NCBI RefSeq assembly: GCF_002312805.1
Contig: NZ_NMUA01000011.1
Coordinates: forward strand, 62,001-126,000
DNA: 64,000 bases
From: Sphingobium sp. D43FB
GTDB taxonomy: Bacteria > Pseudomonadota > Alphaproteobacteria > Sphingomonadales > Sphingomonadaceae
Direction of reading: 5' to 3'
The notes beneath the pieces were generated by a model that saw only the letters and a program-made list of their open reading frames with translations, was not told where the DNA came from and made no database searches. A program made the translations under genes and the position numbers. Of this stretch, positions 58,756 to 64,000 are shown piece by piece. Within the stretch, counting starts at the first letter, position 1, and each line of letters starts with the position of its first letter.

Positions 58756-61700
58756 TTATTCCGCAGCAACGACTTCCGCCGCCATGTCGCTGAGCGGGTG
58801 GGCGAGGCGCGTGATCATTTCCTTCGGGCACACCTGCCAGAAATAGCGACGCCAGCGATCCCAATCATCCAATATGGTGTTCGACCATTTGCTGTCGGTC
58901 GACACCGCATGCTGGGCGATCAGCGCTTTCAGCTCCGCTTCCCAGTGCGCGCTTTCCAGCCGCTGCCAGACGATGCCTTCGGGGTTGGCGCGCGACGGGA
59001 AGCTGCCATCTTCGTCGAGGATGAAGGCCATGCCGCCGGTCATGCCCGCGCCGAAATTGGCCCCGGTCTTGCCCAGAATGACCGCCGTGCCGCCGGTCAT
59101 ATATTCGCAGCCATTGGCGCCGCAGCCTTCGACCACGACCTGCGCGCCCGAATTGCGGACAGCGAAGCGTTCACCGGCCTGGCCCGCCGCAAACAGCTTG
59201 CCGCTGGTCGCGCCATAAAGGACGGTGTTGCCCAAAATGGTGTTGTCCTTGCTCGTGAGCGGGCTGGAGACAGTCGTGCGCACGACGATGATGCCACCCG
59301 ACAGCCCCTTGCCGACATAGTCATTGGCGTCGCCGAACACTTCAAGCGTGATGCCCTTGCACAGGAACGCGCCCAGCGACTGGCCCGCAGATCCGCGCAG
59401 CCGCACGGTCAGATGCCCGTCGGCCAGCGTCGACATACCGAACTTGTCGGTCACCGCCGAGGAGAGGCGGGTGCCGACCGCGCGATGGGTGTTGCGCACC
59501 GTATAGGTTAGCTGCATCTTCTCGCCGCGCTCGAACACTGCCTTGGCATCGCGCATCATCTGCGCGTCCAGGCTGTCGGGCACGTCGTTGCGCCATTGGG
59601 TCAGCGAAAAACGGCGCTGGTCGTCGGGTGCATCCACCTTGGCCAGGATCGGGTTGAGATCCAGGTCATCGAGATGCTCGGCCCCGCGATTGACCTGCTT
59701 GAGCAACTCCGTCCGCCCGATCACTTCGTCCAGGCTGCGGAACCCCAGCCGCGCCAGCACTTCGCGTACCTCTTCGGCGATGAAGGTCATCAGGTTGATG
59801 ACCTTTTCGGGCGTGCCGGTGAACTTCTGCCGCAGTTTCTCATCCTGCACGCACACGCCGACAGGGCAGGTGTTGCTGTGGCACTGGCGCACCATGATGC
59901 AGCCCATCGCGACGAGGCTGAGCGTGCCGATGCCGAACTCTTCCGCACCCAGGATCGCCGCGATCACGATGTCGCGCCCGGTCTTGAGCCCGCCATCTGT
60001 GCGCAGCTTTACGCGGTGCCGCAACCCGTTGAGGGTCAACACCTGATTGGCTTCCGACAGGCCCATTTCCCAGGGCGTACCGGCATATTTGATGCTGGTC
60101 TGCGGGCTGGCACCTGTGCCGCCGACATGGCCCGCGATCAGGATGACATCGGCATGCGCCTTCGCCACGCCTGCCGCGACCGTGCCGATGCCCGCCTGGC
60201 TCACCAGCTTGACGCACACCCGCGCACGCGGATTGATCATCTTGCAGTCGTAGATGAGCTGGGCCAGATCCTCGATCGAATAGATGTCGTGATGCGGCGG
60301 CGGCGAGATGAGCGTCACGCCGGGCGTCGAATGGCGCAGCTTGGCGATGAACTCGGTCACCTTGAAGCCGGGCAACTGACCGCCTTCGCCGGGCTTGGCG
60401 CCCTGCGCGACCTTGATCTCGATTTCCTCGGCCGATGCCAGATATTCGGCATGGACGCCAAAACGGCCCGACGCGATCTGCTTGATCACCGAATTGGCGT
60501 TGTCGCCATTCTCATAGGGCTTGAAGCGGTTGGCATCCTCGCCGCCTTCGCCGGACACGGCCTTGGCGCCGATCCGGTTCATGGCGATCGCCAGCGTCTC
60601 ATGCGCTTCGGGCGACAGCGCGCCGAGTGACATGCCGGGCGTGACGAAACGCTTGCGGATTTCGGTGGTGGCTTCCACCTCGTCGATCGGCACGGCTTCG
60701 CGGGCGAAGTTGAACTCCATCAGGTCGCGCAGATAGATGGGCGGCAAATCGCGCACGCCGCGCGAAAATTGCAGATAGGTCGAATAGCTGTCGGTCCCGA
60801 CCGCGGTCTGCAACAAGTGCATCAGCTGCGCCGAATAGGCATGCGCCTCGCCACCGTCGCGCTGGCGGTAGAAGCCGCCGATCGGCAGGCGGACGACCGC
60901 GCTGTCGAAGGCCTTTTCATGTCGCAGCATCGCGCTGTAGTGGAGCGAGGCATAGCCTTCGCCCGAAATCTTCGCTGGCATGCCGGGGAAGAGATCATTG
61001 ACGAGCGCGCGCGAAAGCCCGACCGCTTCGAAATTATAGCCGCCACGATAGCTGCTGATGACCGCGATGCCCATTTTGGACATGATCTTGAGCAGGCCTT
61101 CGTTGATGGCTGTGCGATAGCGTTCGAAACAGGCGTCGAGCGAGAGGTCGCCGAACAGGCCGCGCGCATGGCGATCGGCGATGCTGGCTTCGGCCAGATA
61201 GGCGTTCACCGTGGTCGCGCCGACGCCGATCAGCACCGCGAAATAATGAGTGTCGACCGCTTCGGCACAGCGCACGTTGATCGACGCATAGGAGCGCAGC
61301 CCCTTGCGCACCAGATGGGTGTGGACAGCCGCCGCCGCCAGCACGCCGGCAATGGCCGCGCGATCGGCATCGACATTTTCGTCGGTCAGGAAGATTTCAG
61401 TGCGGCCTTCGCGGACCGCCTGTTCGGCTTCCTCGCGGATGCGGGCGATTGCCGCGCGCAATTGCTCTTGGCCCCCGCTGGCGGGGAAGGTGCAGTCGAT
61501 CTGCGCCACGGCCGGGCCGAAATGGGCCTTCAACCGCGCCCATTCGGCGCTGGTCAGTACCGGCGATTCCAGCACTAGCACATGGCTGTTCTGCGCATCC
61601 TGCTCCAAGATATTGTGCAGGTTGGAAAAGCGCGTTTTCAGGCTCATCACATGCCGTTCGCGCAACGGATCGATCGGCGGGTTGGTGACCTGGCTGAAAT

Positions 61701-63294
61701 TCTGGCGGAAGAAATGGCTGATCGTGCGCGGCTTGTCGGAAATGACGGCGAGCGGCGTGTCGTCGCCCATCGATCCGATGGCTTCCTTCGAATCCTCGAC
61801 CATGGGCGCCAGGATCAGTTCCAGATCCTCCAGCGTCAGATTGGCCGCCACCTGCCGCCGCGTCAGTTCCGCCTTGTCCCAGCCCGGCAGGGCCGTCGGC
61901 GCGTCGGTCAGGTCGCCGATCGCCATGAAATCCTTGATCAGCTCGCCATAGGGGCGCTCGCCCGCGATCCGGTCCTTGATCGCGGCGTCGTCATACAGCT
62001 CGCCTTCCTGCAGATCGATCGCGATCATCTGGCCCGGACCCATGCGGCCCTTGCGCACGATCGTCGTTTCGGGAACCACGACCATGCCGGTTTCCGAACC
62101 CACGATCAGCAGATTGTCGCCGGTCAGCGTGTAGCGCAGCGGACGCAGCGCATTGCGATCCACCCCGGCTACGACCCAGCGGCCATCGGTCATCGCCAGC
62201 GCAGCGGGGCCGTCCCATGGCTCCATGACGCTGGCGAGATATTCATACATGTCGGCATGGGGCCGGGGCAGTTCGGCGCTTTCGCTCTGCCAGGCTTCGG
62301 GCACCAGCATCAGCTTGGCGGTCGGCGCATCGCGGCCCGAACGGCAGATCGCTTCGAAGACCGCGTCGAGCGCGGCGGTATCGGACGCGCCCGCCGGGAT
62401 CACGGGCTTGATGTCCTCCGACTGTTCGCCAAAGGCCAGCGAAGCCATCTTGATCTCGTGGCTTTTCATCCAATTCTTGTTGCCGCGGATCGTGTTGATC
62501 TCGCCATTATGGGCAAGCGTGCGGAACGGCTGGGCCAGCCACCATTGCGGGAAGGTGTTGGTCGAGTAGCGCTGATGGAAGATCGCGACGCGGCTTTCGA
62601 ACCGCTCATCCTGCAGGTCGGGATAGAAGACCGACAGCGATTCCGCGAGGAACAGCCCCTTGTAGATGATCGACCGGCACGACAGCGAACAGACGTAGAA
62701 GTCGTTGATCTGCGCGGCGATGACCTGCTTCTCGATCCGGCGGCGGATGAGGTACAGATCCTTTTCGAACTCGGCCTGGTCGCGCTCTTCGGGCATCGGC
62801 CCAGCGATCATGATCTGTTCGATTTCGGGGCGCGTGCGCTGCGCTTTCTCGCCGATGACGGACACATCCACCGGCACCTGGCGCCAGCCATAGATGGTGT
62901 AGCCCGCGTCGATGATCTCGCTCTCGACGATGGTGCGGCAGGTTTCCTGCGCCGACAGATCCGTGCGCGGCAGGAAGATCATGCCGACGGCGAGGCGATT
63001 GGGCAGCGGCTTGTGGCCGGAGTCGGCAATAGCATCGTCAAAGAAGCGCACCGGCAGATCGACATGGATGCCCGCGCCATCGCCGGTCTTGCCATCGGCA
63101 TCGACCGCGCCGCGATGCCACACGGCTTTCAGCGCATCGATCGCGGAGGCGACGACGCGGCGGCTGGGGCGGCCATCAGTGGCGGCGACGAGGCCAACGC
63201 CACAGGCGTCGCCTTCCAGGTCGGGATGATACATGCCCTCGGCGGCGATCCGCGCGCGTTCTTCGGGGCTTGCCATGAAGGGAGTGTCAGTCAT
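58756..63294 (-). CDS. gltB: Glutamate synthase large subunit
   Basis: This 1512-residue enzyme makes two glutamates from glutamine and 2-oxoglutarate. A propeptide of 30 residues precedes the nucleophile Cys31 (GDACGVGLVAATDG) of the class II amidotransferase domain. The FMN/synthase domain has GMSLGALSPEAHETLAIAMNRIG and LISPPPHHDIYSIEDLAQLI. The 3Fe-4S cluster is in CIMVRQCHSNTCPVGVC. The C-terminal GltB helix domain contains GANGCEYMTGG. ATG 63294 is chosen because AGGA lies at proper spacing. It pairs with gltD just upstream and provides glutamate, the amino donor for ectoine synthesis. Confidence 0.97.
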   Translation of the reverse strand: MTDTPFMASPEERARIAAEGMYHPDLEGDACGVGLVAATDGRPSRRVVASAIDALKAVWHRGAVDADGKTGDGAGIHVDLPVRFFDDAIADSGHKPLPNRLAVGMIFLPRTDLSAQETCRTIVESEIIDAGYTIYGWRQVPVDVSVIGEKAQRTRPEIEQIMIAGPMPEERDQAEFEKDLYLIRRRIEKQVIAAQINDFYVCSLSCRSIIYKGLFLAESLSVFYPDLQDERFESRVAIFHQRYSTNTFPQWWLAQPFRTLAHNGEINTIRGNKNWMKSHEIKMASLAFGEQSEDIKPVIPAGASDTAALDAVFEAICRSGRDAPTAKLMLVPEAWQSESAELPRPHADMYEYLASVMEPWDGPAALAMTDGRWVVAGVDRNALRPLRYTLTGDNLLIVGSETGMVVVPETTIVRKGRMGPGQMIAIDLQEGELYDDAAIKDRIAGERPYGELIKDFMAIGDLTDAPTALPGWDKAELTRRQVAANLTLEDLELILAPMVEDSKEAIGSMGDDTPLAVISDKPRTISHFFRQNFSQVTNPPIDPLRERHVMSLKTRFSNLHNILEQDAQNSHVLVLESPVLTSAEWARLKAHFGPAVAQIDCTFPASGGQEQLRAAIARIREEAEQAVREGRTEIFLTDENVDADRAAIAGVLAAAAVHTHLVRKGLRSYASINVRCAEAVDTHYFAVLIGVGATTVNAYLAEASIADRHARGLFGDLSLDACFERYRTAINEGLLKIMSKMGIAVISSYRGGYNFEAVGLSRALVNDLFPGMPAKISGEGYASLHYSAMLRHEKAFDSAVVRLPIGGFYRQRDGGEAHAYSAQLMHLLQTAVGTDSYSTYLQFSRGVRDLPPIYLRDLMEFNFAREAVPIDEVEATTEIRKRFVTPGMSLGALSPEAHETLAIAMNRIGAKAVSGEGGEDANRFKPYENGDNANSVIKQIASGRFGVHAEYLASAEEIEIKVAQGAKPGEGGQLPGFKVTEFIAKLRHSTPGVTLISPPPHHDIYSIEDLAQLIYDCKMINPRARVCVKLVSQAGIGTVAAGVAKAHADVILIAGHVGGTGASPQTSIKYAGTPWEMGLSEANQVLTLNGLRHRVKLRTDGGLKTGRDIVIAAILGAEEFGIGTLSLVAMGCIMVRQCHSNTCPVGVCVQDEKLRQKFTGTPEKVINLMTFIAEEVREVLARLGFRSLDEVIGRTELLKQVNRGAEHLDDLDLNPILAKVDAPDDQRRFSLTQWRNDVPDSLDAQMMRDAKAVFERGEKMQLTYTVRNTHRAVGTRLSSAVTDKFGMSTLADGHLTVRLRGSAGQSLGAFLCKGITLEVFGDANDYVGKGLSGGIIVVRTTVSSPLTSKDNTILGNTVLYGATSGKLFAAGQAGERFAVRNSGAQVVVEGCGANGCEYMTGGTAVILGKTGANFGAGMTGGMAFILDEDGSFPSRANPEGIVWQRLESAHWEAELKALIAQHAVSTDSKWSNTILDDWDRWRRYFWQVCPKEMITRLAHPLSDMAAEVVAAE

Positions 63295-63312
63295 GATCGC
63301 CATCCTATTTTT

Positions 63313-63375
63313 CCGTTCGGTTCGAGCTTGTCGAGAACCCCTGCGCCTCGTTCTCGACAAGCTCGAACCGAACGG
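63313..63375. repeat. 26-bp perfect inverted repeat between gltD and gltB
   Basis: CCGTTCGGTTCGAGCTTGTC, continued to 26 bases (63313-63338), is exactly repeated in inverted form at 63350-63375, with an 11-base loop. This is a widespread proteobacterial intergenic repeat type. In the mRNA it forms a very stable hairpin just before gltB. Confidence 0.92.
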
Positions 63376-63396
63376 GCTGGGGTGGAATGAGGGCGC

Positions 63397-64000
63397 TTAG
63401 GCCGCGACGCTCTCGCGGGTCTTGGCCTTTGCCTTGAGATATTTGTGCATATGTTCGGTCACATCCCGCCCATCACGGATCGCCCACACCACCAGGCTTG
63501 CGCCGCGCACGATGTCGCCGGCCGCAAACACGCCGTCGAGGCTGGTCATCATCGTCTTATGATCGACGCGCAGCGTGCCCCAGCGGGTGACCGACAAGTC
63601 GTCCGCTCCGAACAGCTTGGGCAGTTCTTCGGGGTCGTAGCCCAGCGCCTTGATGACCAGGTCGGCCTCCAACGTATGTTCGCTACCGGGATCGGGTTCG
63701 GGTGCGCGGCGGCCGGAGGCGTCGGGGGCGCCAAGACGCATCTTGGTGACCTTGACGCCGGTCACATGATCGGTGCCTTCGAACGCGATCGGCGCGGTCA
63801 GCCAGACGAATTCGACGCCTTCTTCCTCGGCATTGGCGACTTCGCGCTGTGATCCGGGCATATTGTCGCGGTCGCGGCGGTAGAGGCACATCACCGACTT
63901 GGCCCCCTGGCGGATCGCGGTGCGGACGCAGTCCATCGCGGTGTCGCCGCCGCCGATGACGACGACATTCTTGCCCGTCGCCAGCAGCGTGCCGTCTTCA
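63397..64000 (-). CDS. gltD: Glutamate synthase small subunit (5' part outside window)
   Basis: About 201 codons of the C-terminal part are visible. They include the second nucleotide-binding motif VVVIGGGDTAMDCVRTAIRQGA, VMCLYRRDRDNMPGSQREV, ADLVIKALGYDPEEL and the FAD motif GVFAAGDIVRGASLVVWAIRDGRD. These are typical of the NADPH-dependent GltD that feeds electrons to GltB. The N-terminal 4Fe-4S region lies beyond the right edge. The order gltD-gltB is read leftward with a palindromic repeat between. Confidence 0.95.
   Translation of the reverse strand, partial: EDGTLLATGKNVVVIGGGDTAMDCVRTAIRQGAKSVMCLYRRDRDNMPGSQREVANAEEEGVEFVWLTAPIAFEGTDHVTGVKVTKMRLGAPDASGRRAPEPDPGSEHTLEADLVIKALGYDPEELPKLFGADDLSVTRWGTLRVDHKTMMTSLDGVFAAGDIVRGASLVVWAIRDGRDVTEHMHKYLKAKAKTRESVAA

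Overview
The window looks like chromosomal DNA of an aerobic, GC-rich alphaproteobacterium of the order Sphingomonadales (Sphingobium/Sphingomonas/Novosphingobium type). The evidence is gene content and order: hisBHAF plus hisE, an rpsM-rpsK-rpoA-rplQ block, TamA/TamB, the Atp12 chaperone operon, an alpha-type SspB, and two common short palindromic repeats. A species cannot be named from the sequence alone.

Layout. 1-3.2 kb: an operon for a DUF3526-type ABC exporter (ATPase plus two permeases, the second cut by the window edge), with a Zur-box-like palindrome in front. 3.7-5.4 kb: a proton-pumping rhodopsin and its retinal-forming Blh dioxygenase. 5.8-8.3 kb: a TonB-dependent receptor. It is bracketed by the real sspB 3' end (8.4 kb) and a degraded second copy of that 3' end (5.57-5.64 kb), which looks like a recombination scar. 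8.4-13.1 kb: sspB, then the histidine genes, interrupted by a tiny PEP-CTERM gene with a sigma-54-like promoter. 13.1-26.5 kb: housekeeping and envelope genes, including two L,D-transpeptidases, a six-gene overlapping operon (crcB, rluC-like, paiB-like, HAD phosphatase, small membrane protein, atp12), rarD, a dihydroorotase homologue and ygfZ. 26.6-29.4 kb: the alpha ribosomal-protein/RNA-polymerase operon, preceded by a terminator-like hairpin and a 28-codon ORF. 29.5-40.1 kb: prolyl oligopeptidase, TamB, TamA, RecJ and tRNA-Glu. 40.2-44.8 kb: an envelope-type cluster with one gene frameshifted by a 17-bp tandem duplication.

45-58 kb is a stress and osmoadaptation region. It holds ectABCD-ask, probably continuing into two MFS genes (one ProP-like), with a divergent MarR-type ectR. 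Next comes a gluconolactonase/glucose-fructose-oxidoreductase pair resembling the Zymomonas pair that makes sorbitol as an osmolyte. Beyond it are a zinc alcohol dehydrogenase, an SRPBCC protein, a DUF892 protein and a small acidic hydrophilic protein. The window ends with tRNA-Leu, a small anchored protein, gltB and the 3' part of gltD. Glutamate synthase supplies glutamate, the amino donor for EctB.

The most unusual items are the rhodopsin with a glycine at the carotenoid-antenna position next to an sspB scar, the hairpin between rhodopsin and blh, the uORF/terminator arrangement before rpsM, the sigma-54-like promoter of a PEP-CTERM gene inside the his cluster, and the side-by-side ectoine and putative sorbitol systems. 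No CRISPR array, insertion sequence, prophage or rRNA operon was seen.
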